Of a DNA stretch of 64,000 bases, positions 1-8,544 are shown in pieces. The stretch lies in the NCBI GenBank assembly GCA_041675905.1, contig JBAYSX010000001.1:186001-250000 (forward strand), given 5' to 3'. A program made the position numbers and the translations under genes. The notes beneath the pieces are model-generated. The model was given only the letters and a program-made list of their open reading frames with translations, did no database searches and was not told the origin of the DNA. Each line of letters opens with the position of its first letter. Position 1 is the first letter of the stretch. Source of the DNA: Sandaracinobacteroides sp041675905. Its GTDB lineage: Bacteria > Pseudomonadota > Alphaproteobacteria > Sphingomonadales > Sphingomonadaceae.

Positions 1-1
1 G

Positions 2-526
2 GCGCTGGAGACGGACAACCTTCGCGCCCGAATCACCGATTATGGACGGACCCGGGGATGGCAACCGTTGCGCCACATCCGCGAGGAGCAAGGCGTGCTT
101 CCCATCGCGCTGGGCGGCAATATCCACCGCCACCTTGCCGGATTCCCGCCGGGTGTGCCGCCGGTGGGGATGGCGGCGGGGCTGTTTCATCCCGTCACCG
201 GCTACAGCTTTCCCGATGCGGTGCGGCTGGCCCTGCATGTAGCGGAACTGCGCGATCTGTCCGGCCCGGCGCTGGATCGGGCATTGCGCGGATGGGCCGC
301 CGCGCGCTGGCAGGAACGGGGATTTTATCGCCTGCTCAACAAGATGCTGTTTCGGGCTGCATCGCCACAGGATCGCTGGCGGGTGTTGCAGCGCTTCTAT
401 CGGCTGGACGCCGGCCTTGTCGGGCGCTTTTATGCCGGCCATAGCAGTCTGGCTGACAAACTTCGCATCGTCTCCGGCAAGCCGCCGGTACCATTGGGAC
501 GGGCAGTTGCGGCTGTGCTGAGGTGA
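2..526 (+). CDS. crtY: Lycopene beta-cyclase, C-terminal part (5' end outside window)
   Basis: This is the 3' end of a lycopene cyclase gene, open from the window edge, with 174 codons visible. The enzyme closes the beta-ionone rings of lycopene to give beta-carotene. Recognisable CrtY C-terminal features are the segment GLFHPVTGYSFPDAVRLA and, near the end, FYAGHSSLADKLRIVSGKPP. The dinucleotide-binding N-terminus lies outside the window. The stop overlaps the ribosome-binding region of crtI, so the genes are probably co-transcribed. The identity is supported both by these motifs and by the crtI and crtB genes that follow. Confidence 0.9.
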   Translation, partial: ALETDNLRARITDYGRTRGWQPLRHIREEQGVLPIALGGNIHRHLAGFPPGVPPVGMAAGLFHPVTGYSFPDAVRLALHVAELRDLSGPALDRALRGWAAARWQERGFYRLLNKMLFRAASPQDRWRVLQRFYRLDAGLVGRFYAGHSSLADKLRIVSGKPPVPLGRAVAAVLR

Positions 527-537
527 CAGGAGCCGGA

Positions 538-2028
538 ATGATCGAACGCACCGCAGCAGTTATCGGCAGTGGTTTCGGCGGACTGGCACTGGCCATCCGC
601 TTGCAGGCCGCCGGTATTCAGACCACTTTGATCGAGGCGCGCGACAAGCCCGGCGGCCGGGCCTATGTATTCGAGGATGCGGGGTTCACGTTCGACGCCG
701 GGCCGACGGTGATAACGGATCCGACCTGTATCGACGAACTGTTTTCCCTCGCTGGCCGGGATATGGCCGATTATGTCGAATTGCTGCCAGTTTCCCCCTT
801 TTACCGCCTTTATTGGGAAGATGGCTCCAGCTTCGATTATGGCAATGACGACGCTGCATTGCTGGAACAGATCCAGAAGCGCAATCCACGCGATGTTGAA
901 GGCTATAAACGCTTCATGGATTATAGCGCCGGCGTGTTTACGGAAGGTTACGAAAGGCTCGGGCATGTTGCCTTCCTCGATTTTCGCTCGATGATTGCCG
1001 CCGCCCCGAAACTCGCCAGATATCAGGCGTGGCGATCGGTTTACTCGGTCGTGTCGCAATATATTTCGGACCCGCAATTGCGTCAGGCATTCAGCTTCCA
1101 CAGCCTTCTCGTCGGCGGAAATCCGTTCACGACCAGCAGTATTTACGCGCTTATTCATGCACTGGAGAAGAAGTGGGGCGTCTGGTTCCCCAAAGGCGGC
1201 ACCCATGCATTGGTGCGCGGTCTGTTGCGGCTGTTCACCGACCTGGGTGGAGAATATCTGTCCGCGTGCAGGGTGGCGCGGATCGAGGCGGCGGCAACCC
1301 ATGTGCTGGGGGTGACGCTGGCCGATGGCACGTCGCGGCGGTTCGATGCGGTCGCGTCCAATGCCGATGTCTTGCACAGCTATGGCGGGATGCTCGGGCA
1401 CCATCCCCGCGGCGTGAAAATGGCTGCATCACTGAAACGTAAAGGCTGGTCGCCGTCCTTGTTTGTCATCTATTTCGGACTGAAGCGCGAATATCCGGAG
1501 ATTGCGCATCATTCCATTCTGTTCGGTCCGCGCTACCGCGAGTTGCTGGAAGACATTTACAATGACGGCATCCTCGCAGCGGACTTTTCCCTGTATTTAC
1601 ATCACCCGACCGTCACCGATCCGGATCTTGCGCCGCCCGGATGCAGCGGATTCTATGCCTTGTCGCCCGTGCCGCATCTGGGGAAACTGCCCATCGACTG
1701 GTCGGTTTATGGTCCACGTTATGCGGATCAAATCCTCAACCATCTGGAGCAACGGCTGATACCCGGATTGCGCGAAAATCTGGTCACGATGCGCACCTTT
1801 TCACCCGCTGATTTTCATCATGAACTGGCGGCCCATCTGGGCAGCGCCTTCAGCCTCGAACCTTTGTTGTGGCAATCCGCCTGGTTTCGCACCCACAATC
1901 GCGACGATGTTTTGCGGAATTTGTATTTCGTCGGCGCCGGTACGCATCCGGGCGCGGGCATCCCTGGCGTCGTGGGATCGGCGAAGGCGACCGCCCGCCT
2001 GATGCTGGCCGATCTGCGCCAGCCATGA
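538..2028 (+). CDS. crtI: Phytoene desaturase (lycopene-forming)
   Basis: This FAD-dependent CrtI desaturase introduces four double bonds into phytoene to make lycopene. The N-terminus shows the dinucleotide-binding fold (AVIGSGFGGLALAIRLQAAG, about residues 6-25), followed by the ARDKPGGRAYVFEDAGFTFD segment typical of CrtI. The C-terminus has the bacterial phytoene dehydrogenase signature (NLYFVGAGTHPGAGIPGVVG, about residues 460-480). At 496 residues it has the family length. The ATG at 538 is chosen because AGGAG lies about 6 bases upstream; an in-frame GTG at 523 lacks this. The stop overlaps the crtB start in ATGA. Confidence 0.95.
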   Translation: MIERTAAVIGSGFGGLALAIRLQAAGIQTTLIEARDKPGGRAYVFEDAGFTFDAGPTVITDPTCIDELFSLAGRDMADYVELLPVSPFYRLYWEDGSSFDYGNDDAALLEQIQKRNPRDVEGYKRFMDYSAGVFTEGYERLGHVAFLDFRSMIAAAPKLARYQAWRSVYSVVSQYISDPQLRQAFSFHSLLVGGNPFTTSSIYALIHALEKKWGVWFPKGGTHALVRGLLRLFTDLGGEYLSACRVARIEAAATHVLGVTLADGTSRRFDAVASNADVLHSYGGMLGHHPRGVKMAASLKRKGWSPSLFVIYFGLKREYPEIAHHSILFGPRYRELLEDIYNDGILAADFSLYLHHPTVTDPDLAPPGCSGFYALSPVPHLGKLPIDWSVYGPRYADQILNHLEQRLIPGLRENLVTMRTFSPADFHHELAAHLGSAFSLEPLLWQSAWFRTHNRDDVLRNLYFVGAGTHPGAGIPGVVGSAKATARLMLADLRQP

Positions 2029-2969
2029 GCACAGACATCATCGCGGCGGCGCATGCATCGATTGCGCGCGGGTCCAAAAGTTTCGCACTGGCGAGCCGCC
2101 TGTTCGATCCCGAAACACGTGACCGGGCTACACTGCTTTATGCCTGGTGCCGGCATTGTGACGATGTGATCGACGGCCAGCAATATGGGCAGGGCCGGAT
2201 GGCGGACCTGGCAGCGCCTGCCGCACGGCTGGCAGAATTGCGGGCGGCGACGGATCGGGCCTTTGGTGGCGAAATGACCGGTGATGTGCCGTTCGACGCG
2301 CTGGCACTGCTGGTGCGCGATGTGGCCATTCCCCGCCGCTACGCGGATGATCTGCTCCATGGTTTCGCGATGGATGTCGATGAATTCCCGGTGGATACCG
2401 AAGGTGATCTGCTGACTTATTGCTACCATGTGGCCGGATGCGTTGGCGTCATGATGGCGCTGGTAATGGGCGTTTCGCCTATGGACCATCGAACGCTCGC
2501 GCGCGCGTCGGATTTGGGGCTGGCCTTTCAACTCGCCAATATCGCCCGCGACGTGATGGAGGATGCGGCTGCTGGCCGCTGCTATTTACCGGCGGAATGG
2601 CTGGCGGCGGAGCGGCTTTCGGCGGAAAATTTCACGTCGGCAGTCTGTCGCCCGTCCTTGCACCGCGTCGTATCCCGTCTGGTAACGCTGTCCGGCTACT
2701 ATGAGGCGTCGGCGGTCTGGGGCGTGCCGGCGCTTGGGTGGCGGCAAGCATGGGCTGTGTTGGCGGCGGCGCGGATCTATGGCGATATTGGCCGAAAGGT
2801 GCGCGCTGGCGGGACAGCCGCTTTGGCACAGCGGGTCGTCACCAGCCGGGCAGAAAAGCTCGCGGCAGTTGCTGCAGCCTTGCCGGCCGCGCGGGCGCGC
2901 CATCGTCGCTGGCGGGAACCCGCGCCAGCACGCCAGGGTCTGTGGACGCCTCAATTCGTGTCAGGGTAG
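2025..2969 (+). CDS. crtB: Phytoene synthase
   Basis: CrtB condenses two geranylgeranyl diphosphates to phytoene, the first committed carotenoid step. Both Mg-binding aspartate regions are visible: DDVID in the segment YAWCRHCDDVIDGQ (about residue 45) and the second in QLANIARDVMEDAAAGRCYLP (about residue 170). At 314 residues it fits the family. Translation starts at the ATG in the ATGA overlap with crtI, indicating translational coupling. The final bases (2961-2969) overlap convergently with the next gene on the minus strand, so no terminator separates them. Confidence 0.95.
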   Translation: MSTDIIAAAHASIARGSKSFALASRLFDPETRDRATLLYAWCRHCDDVIDGQQYGQGRMADLAAPAARLAELRAATDRAFGGEMTGDVPFDALALLVRDVAIPRRYADDLLHGFAMDVDEFPVDTEGDLLTYCYHVAGCVGVMMALVMGVSPMDHRTLARASDLGLAFQLANIARDVMEDAAAGRCYLPAEWLAAERLSAENFTSAVCRPSLHRVVSRLVTLSGYYEASAVWGVPALGWRQAWAVLAAARIYGDIGRKVRAGGTAALAQRVVTSRAEKLAAVAAALPAARARHRRWREPAPARQGLWTPQFVSG

Positions 2970-3767
2970 CGGTTCCGGGGCTGCGAACGCGAAGGCGGAA
3001 GCCGCGCGAATATCGGCGCGCGCGTCCGACGAGAGGCGCACAAACCAGCGATCATCCTGCTGCACGGCCTGTACGTCGACCATCGCGCCATCCGTCAACT
3101 GCACGCGCAATTGGCGCGCATCCTGCCAGTCCAGATCATCGGCGATCACGAAATTTTGTGCCGACAGACGGGAAAGGATATTCGCCACCGTAGCTGTGTC
3201 GGCGGCATTCATGGCCATGGGGGCGGCGCCGCCCGTCAGCCAGATTTGCCGGACGGAATCCCTGGGGATCGCCGGCGGCTCCAGACTGCTCCACGCCGAT
3301 GGCCAGAGCGGCAATGCCGGCAATTGCGCGATGGAAAGCCGGGAAATGACGGTGCCATCCGATATCAGCCGTGCTGCCTCTCCGTTGCGAAAAGCGGCTA
3401 TTCCCAGTATCTTGCCGCCTGAGTCGCGCAAAATGACGGTCAGCGGCGCGGTTCGCGGCGTGTCCTCCGTTGCCAGAGGTTCTCCCGCTATGTGCGTCAA
3501 CGCCAACAGCAGACGCTCGATCCGGGCGGTATCACCGGGCGCGTTCGCCGCCGATGGCAATATCCACCCATCTTCCCTGCGTTCGAGGCGCAAACCGCTA
3601 CCCCGATGCGACAGTTCTATATGAGCGACCGCCGCCGGTTCGAGGTCAGGAAACAGGTTCGTGCCCCGATCGTGAAACAGAAACAGCAACCCCAGAACCA
3701 GGAACGGCAGGGCAGCCACCGCATAGGCCACGCCGCGACCGCCCGACCGGGGATAAGCTGGAGCCAT
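2961..3767 (-). CDS. Membrane-anchored protein of unknown function (possibly DUF4340-like)
   Basis: A 268-residue protein with one N-terminal membrane segment (AVAALPFLVLGLLFLF, about residues 16-31) and a predicted periplasmic remainder. It has repeated short strand-rich units that each contain a residue pattern such as W-I-L-P or F-V-R-L. I do not recognise it firmly. The layout resembles DUF4340 proteins, which often accompany gliding/ABC-type loci, but no ABC genes are adjacent. It is 10 bases downstream of another small anchored protein (3778-4143) and the two probably form an operon. Function unknown. Confidence 0.7.
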   Translation of the reverse strand: MAPAYPRSGGRGVAYAVAALPFLVLGLLFLFHDRGTNLFPDLEPAAVAHIELSHRGSGLRLERREDGWILPSAANAPGDTARIERLLLALTHIAGEPLATEDTPRTAPLTVILRDSGGKILGIAAFRNGEAARLISDGTVISRLSIAQLPALPLWPSAWSSLEPPAIPRDSVRQIWLTGGAAPMAMNAADTATVANILSRLSAQNFVIADDLDWQDARQLRVQLTDGAMVDVQAVQQDDRWFVRLSSDARADIRAASAFAFAAPEPLP

Positions 3768-3777
3768 ATCGACGAGC

Positions 3778-4143
3778 CTAGACGGTGGTGCGATTGGTGC
3801 GGCTATCGAGCAATTGCTGCAAGGGCCGCCCCGTGATCGATTGGCCGGGCTTTCGGCCCGCCTCTTCAGCGCGATCGCCGTTCAAATCGTCGAACAGCGG
3901 ATCTCCGCCGGTTACGGCGTCGTCCATGATCCTGTCACCCAGAAGAACGCCATCGCTTGCGCCCTTTTCCCCGCGCATACTGCTGGCCTTGTCGGCTCCG
4001 GGAGCGACGCCCAGTTGCGCCAAAGGTTCTGCAGTTTCCTTCCCTGTCCCCGGCTGCGTCGTCGGCGAAAACAAGACCGAAGCCAGCAGCGTGAACAGGA
4101 ACACCAGACCAAGACCCGTAAGGCCAGTTCGGACGCGATCCAT
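3778..4143 (-). CDS. Small single-pass membrane protein, unknown
   Basis: A 121-residue protein with an N-terminal hydrophobic segment (TGLGLVFLFTLLASVLF, about residues 7-23) followed by a polar, probably disordered and acidic tail. The ATG at 4143 is preferred; a TTG six codons upstream (4161) is also possible. No family is recognised. It is the first gene of a likely two-gene unit with the membrane-anchored protein that follows 10 bases later, so the two may work together at the membrane. The low-complexity tail makes this a weaker prediction than its neighbours. Confidence 0.55.
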   Translation of the reverse strand: MDRVRTGLTGLGLVFLFTLLASVLFSPTTQPGTGKETAEPLAQLGVAPGADKASSMRGEKGASDGVLLGDRIMDDAVTGGDPLFDDLNGDRAEEAGRKPGQSITGRPLQQLLDSRTNRTTV

Positions 4144-4210
4144 AGTGTGATGCTGTATCAAATGCCGTCAAACGTGTCGAGTGCGGGACGGGTTGAGGTT
4201 ACGGAGAGCC

Positions 4211-5209
4211 TCACCGCGATTCCTTGTACCAGGCAGGCAGTGGCAGGTCGCGCTCCTGCAGCCATGCCGGATTCCACAACGTCGAGAGATAACGGCTGCC
4301 ATTGTCAGCGAGGATCGTCACGACGGTTTTTCCCGGCCCCAGATGACGGGCGAGGCGCTCGGCCCCGGCGACATTGATCGCCGACGACAGGCCGAGATGC
4401 AGCCCGTCACGCGCCATCAATTCGTGCAGGATCGGCACGGCTTCTGTATCGGGAATGCGGAAGGCGATATCCACCGGCGCACCTTCCAGGTTGGCGGTAA
4501 TGCGGCTCTGGCCAATGCCCTCCGCAGCGCTCGAACCTTCGGCTTTCAGTTCGCCCGTGGTGAACCAGCTGTAGAGGGCCGCACCTTCCGGGTCGGTCAA
4601 CGCGATGGTGACATCCGGCAGTTCGGCTTTCAATCCGAGGCCAACGCCGGCGAAGGTGCCGCCGGTGCCGACCGCGCAGGTAAAGCCATCCACCTTCCCG
4701 TTCAGATCACGCAAGATCTCGGGCGCGGTGGTTTTGATATGTGCCAGACGATTGGCGATATTGTCGAACTGGTTGGCCCATACGGCATTGGGCGTTTCTT
4801 CGGCCAGCCGCCGCGACGTATGCACATAGTGGCCGGCATTGGCATAGGATGTCGCCGGTACCAGCACCAGTTGCGCGCCCAACGCCCGCAGCGCATCTTT
4901 CTTTTCCGAACTTTGGGTTTCCGGCATGACGATGATGGTGCGATAACCGCGCGCCGCCCCGATCACGGCCAGACCGATGCCGGTATTGCCCGCCGTCCCT
5001 TCGACGATGACGCCGCCCGGCTGCAATTGACCCTGTTCCTCGGCGTCGCGGATGATGAACAATGCCGCCCGGTCCTTGACCGATCCGCCGGGGTTCATGA
5101 ATTCGCATTTACCATATACCCGGCATCCGGTGCGTTCGGACGGGCCTTTCAACAGGACGAGCGGGGTGTTGCCAACGAGATGCGCAATGTCAGGAGCAGG
5201 TTCCATCAT
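4211..5209 (-). CDS. cysK: Cysteine synthase A (O-acetylserine sulfhydrylase)
   Basis: This PLP enzyme makes cysteine from O-acetylserine and sulfide. The PLP lysine sits in NPGGSVKDRAA (about residue 45). The substrate loop is EGTAGNTGIGLA and the phosphate-binding loop is GTGGTFAGVG (about residue 185). At 332 residues it is within family range. It starts at ATG 5209, with a second ATG at 5206. The gene stands alone, divergent from the solute-binding protein. The sequence fits fold-type II cysteine synthases better than cystathionine beta-synthase, since no CBS domain follows; a related O-phosphoserine or beta-substituted-alanine synthase activity cannot be excluded. Confidence 0.88.
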   Translation of the reverse strand: MMEPAPDIAHLVGNTPLVLLKGPSERTGCRVYGKCEFMNPGGSVKDRAALFIIRDAEEQGQLQPGGVIVEGTAGNTGIGLAVIGAARGYRTIIVMPETQSSEKKDALRALGAQLVLVPATSYANAGHYVHTSRRLAEETPNAVWANQFDNIANRLAHIKTTAPEILRDLNGKVDGFTCAVGTGGTFAGVGLGLKAELPDVTIALTDPEGAALYSWFTTGELKAEGSSAAEGIGQSRITANLEGAPVDIAFRIPDTEAVPILHELMARDGLHLGLSSAINVAGAERLARHLGPGKTVVTILADNGSRYLSTLWNPAWLQERDLPLPAWYKESR

Positions 5210-5323
5210 GGAGCGGAGACATACCAGCCACAGCGCCGCTTGCCACCCGCAATTCTTTTCGCAATGTCTAAATAATCCCTTTATGCCGGGACGGCTGGCC
5301 GCAATGCGGGAAGGAAGACACTG

Positions 5324-6826
5324 TTGACGGGATCGGGAGGGCTGTTTTTCGTTCCGTTCATCCGTCCTGCGTGGACGGCGGCGGTGATGTGCCTTGCCCT
5401 GATTTTACTCGCTGCCTGCGACAGGGCCCCTTCCGCCGAATCGCCGTTGCGCATCGACGCCATCGGCAGCCGTGCGGCGGGCGCGATTGTGGCGGAGGCG
5501 CTGGCTGCCGGGCTGACGGCGCGTGATGCGCACGGACAGATTATTCCTGGCCTCGCCCAGAGCTGGCGCGTGTCCGATGACGGCCTGTCCATCGTCTTGC
5601 GTCTGCGTGCGGCGCAATATTCGGATGGCCGGCCAATTCTTGCCGAGGATGTGGTGTCCACGCTGGAAGCCGCGCGCAAGGCCAATAATCTGACGGCAGA
5701 CTTGCTGGCGGGCGTGACCGGGATTTCCGCGCCGCTGGGAGATACCATCGAATTGCGGCTTTCCACGCCACAGCCGGAGTTGCTCGAACTGCTGGCGACA
5801 CCGCCGCTCGCCATCCGCGCTGTCCGCCACCCGGATATTTTCGCCGGACCCTATATTGCGTTGACACCGGCCGGAGAAAAACCGGCCCACGTCAATCTCA
5901 CCGACCTGTACCGGAACCAGCGTTATTATGCAGTCGAAAGCGTGAAGGTGGCGGCGGCGAGTGTCCGCCAGGCGGCAGGACGGGATGCGGTGGGGCGGTT
6001 CCAGCGGGGCGAATCGGATCTGGTCTCGGGCGGGCGGCTCGAAGGGTTTGCCGATGCCCGCACGCTGGGGCGTCGGGCGACCTTGCTGATAGAGCAGCCG
6101 CGTGAATTGTTGCTGTTGCTGGTGAACCATCAGCATGAGGCTCTGGCAGATCTTCGCGTCCGCCGCGCGCTGTCGCTTGCGATCGACCGGGAGCGACTCG
6201 GCGCAACCCTGTTCGCCAATGCTACGGTGCCCGGCGTCTATGGTCTGACGCCGGATAGCAGATTGCCCGCCATTTCCTCTGATCCGCTGCCCATGCGTCA
6301 GGCCGAAGCGCGGGAATTGCTGGCGGCGGCCGGGGTGGAATTGCCGCTGCGCCTTGCGGTGGCGATCAGCCAGTCGTCAGCGGATGCTGACACGGTTTCA
6401 GCCGTTGCCGCCGATCTTGCCGCCATCGGCATCGAGCTGACGCTGGTACGCCGCTCCCCGGCCGGTCATGCCCGCGCCATCAAGGAGGGGGATTTCGTCC
6501 TCGCGCTGACCAGCCATATCTCGCCCATTGATTCGCCCTTGCCCTTTCTTTTGCCATTCCGCTGCGACGCCAATCGCTTCGGCGTCTGCAACCCCGAGGC
6601 CGATCAATTGCTGTCCGATGCGTGGGTGGCGCCGGGCCTGGCGGAACGCCGGGCGGCATGGGAGCAGGCCGAATTGCTGTGGCGCGATGATATCGCCGCC
6701 ATCGGCCTGGTTCGCCCGCTGGCCTGGACTCTGCTTTCGCCGCGCATTACCGGCTTCGAAGTCAATGCCAGCGGCGTGCACCGTCTGTCGATGCTGGCGG
6801 TGCTGCCGGAAAGATATTTCAGATAG
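5324..6826 (+). CDS. Family-5 extracellular solute-binding lipoprotein (peptide/nickel type)
   Basis: A 500-residue periplasmic binding protein of ABC family 5. A lipoprotein signal ends at LILLAAC (about residues 26-32). The binding core includes SWRVSDDGLSIVLRLRAAQYSDGRPILAEDVV, shortened here to its key pattern W-R-V-S-D-D-G then F/Y-S-D-G-R-P, and LAIDRERL further on. The TTG at 5324 is chosen because GGAAGGA lies just upstream and it gives a charged signal-peptide start; ATG 5387 would leave no positive n-region. No permease or ATPase genes are next to it, so the transporter partner must be elsewhere or absent. Confidence 0.8.
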   Translation: MTGSGGLFFVPFIRPAWTAAVMCLALILLAACDRAPSAESPLRIDAIGSRAAGAIVAEALAAGLTARDAHGQIIPGLAQSWRVSDDGLSIVLRLRAAQYSDGRPILAEDVVSTLEAARKANNLTADLLAGVTGISAPLGDTIELRLSTPQPELLELLATPPLAIRAVRHPDIFAGPYIALTPAGEKPAHVNLTDLYRNQRYYAVESVKVAAASVRQAAGRDAVGRFQRGESDLVSGGRLEGFADARTLGRRATLLIEQPRELLLLLVNHQHEALADLRVRRALSLAIDRERLGATLFANATVPGVYGLTPDSRLPAISSDPLPMRQAEARELLAAAGVELPLRLAVAISQSSADADTVSAVAADLAAIGIELTLVRRSPAGHARAIKEGDFVLALTSHISPIDSPLPFLLPFRCDANRFGVCNPEADQLLSDAWVAPGLAERRAAWEQAELLWRDDIAAIGLVRPLAWTLLSPRITGFEVNASGVHRLSMLAVLPERYFR

Positions 6827-6860
6827 GTCCTTAAGGGACTGGGTTTCCGACGGTTGAGGC

Positions 6861-6888
6861 TTTCGCTGGCGTCACTTCCATGTATAGA
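6861..6888 (+). promoter_or_regulatory. Candidate dnaN promoter
   Basis: TTTCGC at 6861-6866 and TATAGA at 6883-6888 are separated by 16 bases and lie just upstream of the dnaN start. The -10 match is good and the -35 is weak. Inferred from sequence only. Confidence 0.35.
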
Positions 6889-6914
6889 GAACGCCACAAT
6901 CGGCACGACAGGGA

Positions 6915-8033
6915 ATGAGTCAACGCATGAAATTGCTGGTCGAGCGCGCAAATGTTCTGAAAGCGCTGGGACATGTTCAATCGGTGGTGGAGCGGCGCAA
7001 TACCATTCCTATCCTGTCCAACGTGCTGCTTTCCGCCGAAGGCGATGGGCTGAAACTGATGGCGACCGACCTCGACCTGCAGGTTGTGGAAGAAGTTCCC
7101 GCCAATGTTGAAACTGCAGGCGCCACGACGGTTTCCGCTCACACGCTGTACGACATTATCCGCAAGATCCCCGATGGCGCGCAGGTGACGCTGGACGCCA
7201 GCGGTCCGCGCATGTCGGTGGTAGCCGGTCGCGCCCGCTTCCAGTTGCAAACGCTGCCGCGCGAAGATTTTCCGGTGATCGGCGAAAGCGAACTTCCGGT
7301 CAACTTTTCGATGCCGGCGGAAACCCTGCGAACGCTGATCGACAAGACACGCTTCGCCATCTCCACCGAGGAAACCCGCTATTATCTGAACGGCATTTTC
7401 CTGCACGCGCCGGCTGGTCAGCAAACGCTGCGCGCCGTGGCGACCGATGGCCATCGCCTGGCGCGCTATGAATTGCCGCTGCCGGCCGGCGCCGCCGACA
7501 TGCCGGACATCATCATTCCGCGCAAATGCGTAGCGGAAGTGCGCAAATTGCTGGACGAGCGCGACGAGGACATCGGTATCTCGCTCTCTGCCGCTCGCAT
7601 CCGCTTCCAGATCGGCGGCGCGGTGCTGACCTCCAAACTGATCGACGGGACCTTCCCCGATTACAGCCGCGTCATTCCGACCGGGAACGACCGCATCCTG
7701 AAAATCGATCCGGCTACCCTTGCCGAAGGTGTGGACCGGGTGACGGCGATTGCGTCCGAAAAGACCCGCGCCGTGAAGCTCAGCCTCGATCAGGATCGCG
7801 TGACGCTGTCCGTCACCAGCCCGGAAAATGGTACGGCATCCGAGGACATTCCGGCGGACTACGCCGCAGGTGCGCTCGATGTAGGCTTTAACAGCCGCTA
7901 TTTGCTCGATATTCTGCAGCAAATCGATAGCGATGAAGTGGAAGTCCATCTGGCCGATGCCGTCGCCCCCACGCTTATCCGCGAGGTTTCGCAAGCCGAA
8001 GCGCTCTATGTATTGATGCCGATGCGGGTGTAA
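6915..8033 (+). CDS. dnaN: DNA polymerase III beta sliding clamp
   Basis: DnaN forms the dimeric ring that tethers polymerase III to DNA. At 372 residues it has the exact family length and three clamp domains. Recognisable segments are RNTIPILSNVLL (about residues 28-39), TDGHRLARYELPLP in domain 2 (about residue 180) and the C-terminal LMPMRV, where the M-P-M/L-R peptide helps form the protein-binding pocket. Start at ATG 6915 (MSQRMKLLVER); a second in-frame ATG follows four codons later. It is not next to dnaA or recF here, which is usual for sphingomonads. Confidence 0.97.
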   Translation: MSQRMKLLVERANVLKALGHVQSVVERRNTIPILSNVLLSAEGDGLKLMATDLDLQVVEEVPANVETAGATTVSAHTLYDIIRKIPDGAQVTLDASGPRMSVVAGRARFQLQTLPREDFPVIGESELPVNFSMPAETLRTLIDKTRFAISTEETRYYLNGIFLHAPAGQQTLRAVATDGHRLARYELPLPAGAADMPDIIIPRKCVAEVRKLLDERDEDIGISLSAARIRFQIGGAVLTSKLIDGTFPDYSRVIPTGNDRILKIDPATLAEGVDRVTAIASEKTRAVKLSLDQDRVTLSVTSPENGTASEDIPADYAAGALDVGFNSRYLLDILQQIDSDEVEVHLADAVAPTLIREVSQAEALYVLMPMRV

Positions 8034-8058
8034 CCTACATTCATGCCCGGATGACATT

Positions 8059-8544
8059 ATGCCGCTGAAAAAACCAAAAGCTGTCCGGGTGCCCTTGCCG
8101 TTCCCGGATAATGAGTTGAGCAAGGATGAGAACAAGCGCCGCCGCGCCATCCGGGCCAAACGCGACCTGGAGGAACTCGACGGCTTTAGCTGGAGCAAGA
8201 AACCCCGGCGCGGCATCGCCGAACGGGTGGGTGATCGAATGCGGAGGCTGCCGGCGCAGTTTCCGTTTCTGATGGCGGGCGTCGGGATGGGCGGTCTCCT
8301 GATTCTGGGCTTTGTGATCGCCAGCGATACCGGATTGCGGGTCGGCCCGCGCGTTGTCTACGCTGAAAGCTGGGGATCAGAACGCACCGCCGAGGATGCT
8401 GCCGCAGAACGCGAAGCAGCCATGGAGGCGCTGCGTCAGCGCTATGCCGCGCATAATGCCGAGATTGACGCTCGTGCCGCCGCCCAACGGGAAGCGGCGC
8501 TGGCGCGGGAACGCGAGGCCGCACGGGGCGCCAGTCCGTCTTGA
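8059..8544 (+). CDS. Single-pass membrane protein with charged coiled-coil tail, unknown
   Basis: A 161-residue protein with a very basic N-terminus (many K and R in residues 1-70), one membrane segment (FLMAGVGMGGLLILGFVIAS, about residues 71-90) and an Ala/Glu/Arg-rich, probably helical tail. No family is recognised. It starts 25 bases after dnaN. Its stop overlaps the ribD start, so it is translationally coupled to the riboflavin genes. The position may only reflect operon packing, and no link to riboflavin synthesis can be seen in the sequence. Confidence 0.7.
   Translation: MPLKKPKAVRVPLPFPDNELSKDENKRRRAIRAKRDLEELDGFSWSKKPRRGIAERVGDRMRRLPAQFPFLMAGVGMGGLLILGFVIASDTGLRVGPRVVYAESWGSERTAEDAAAEREAAMEALRQRYAAHNAEIDARAAAQREAALAREREAARGASPS

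Noticed and set aside
6831..8216. 461-codon leftward frame across dnaN
   Set aside because: Antisense shadow of dnaN. Similar shadows occur opposite cysK, ispB and leuS.
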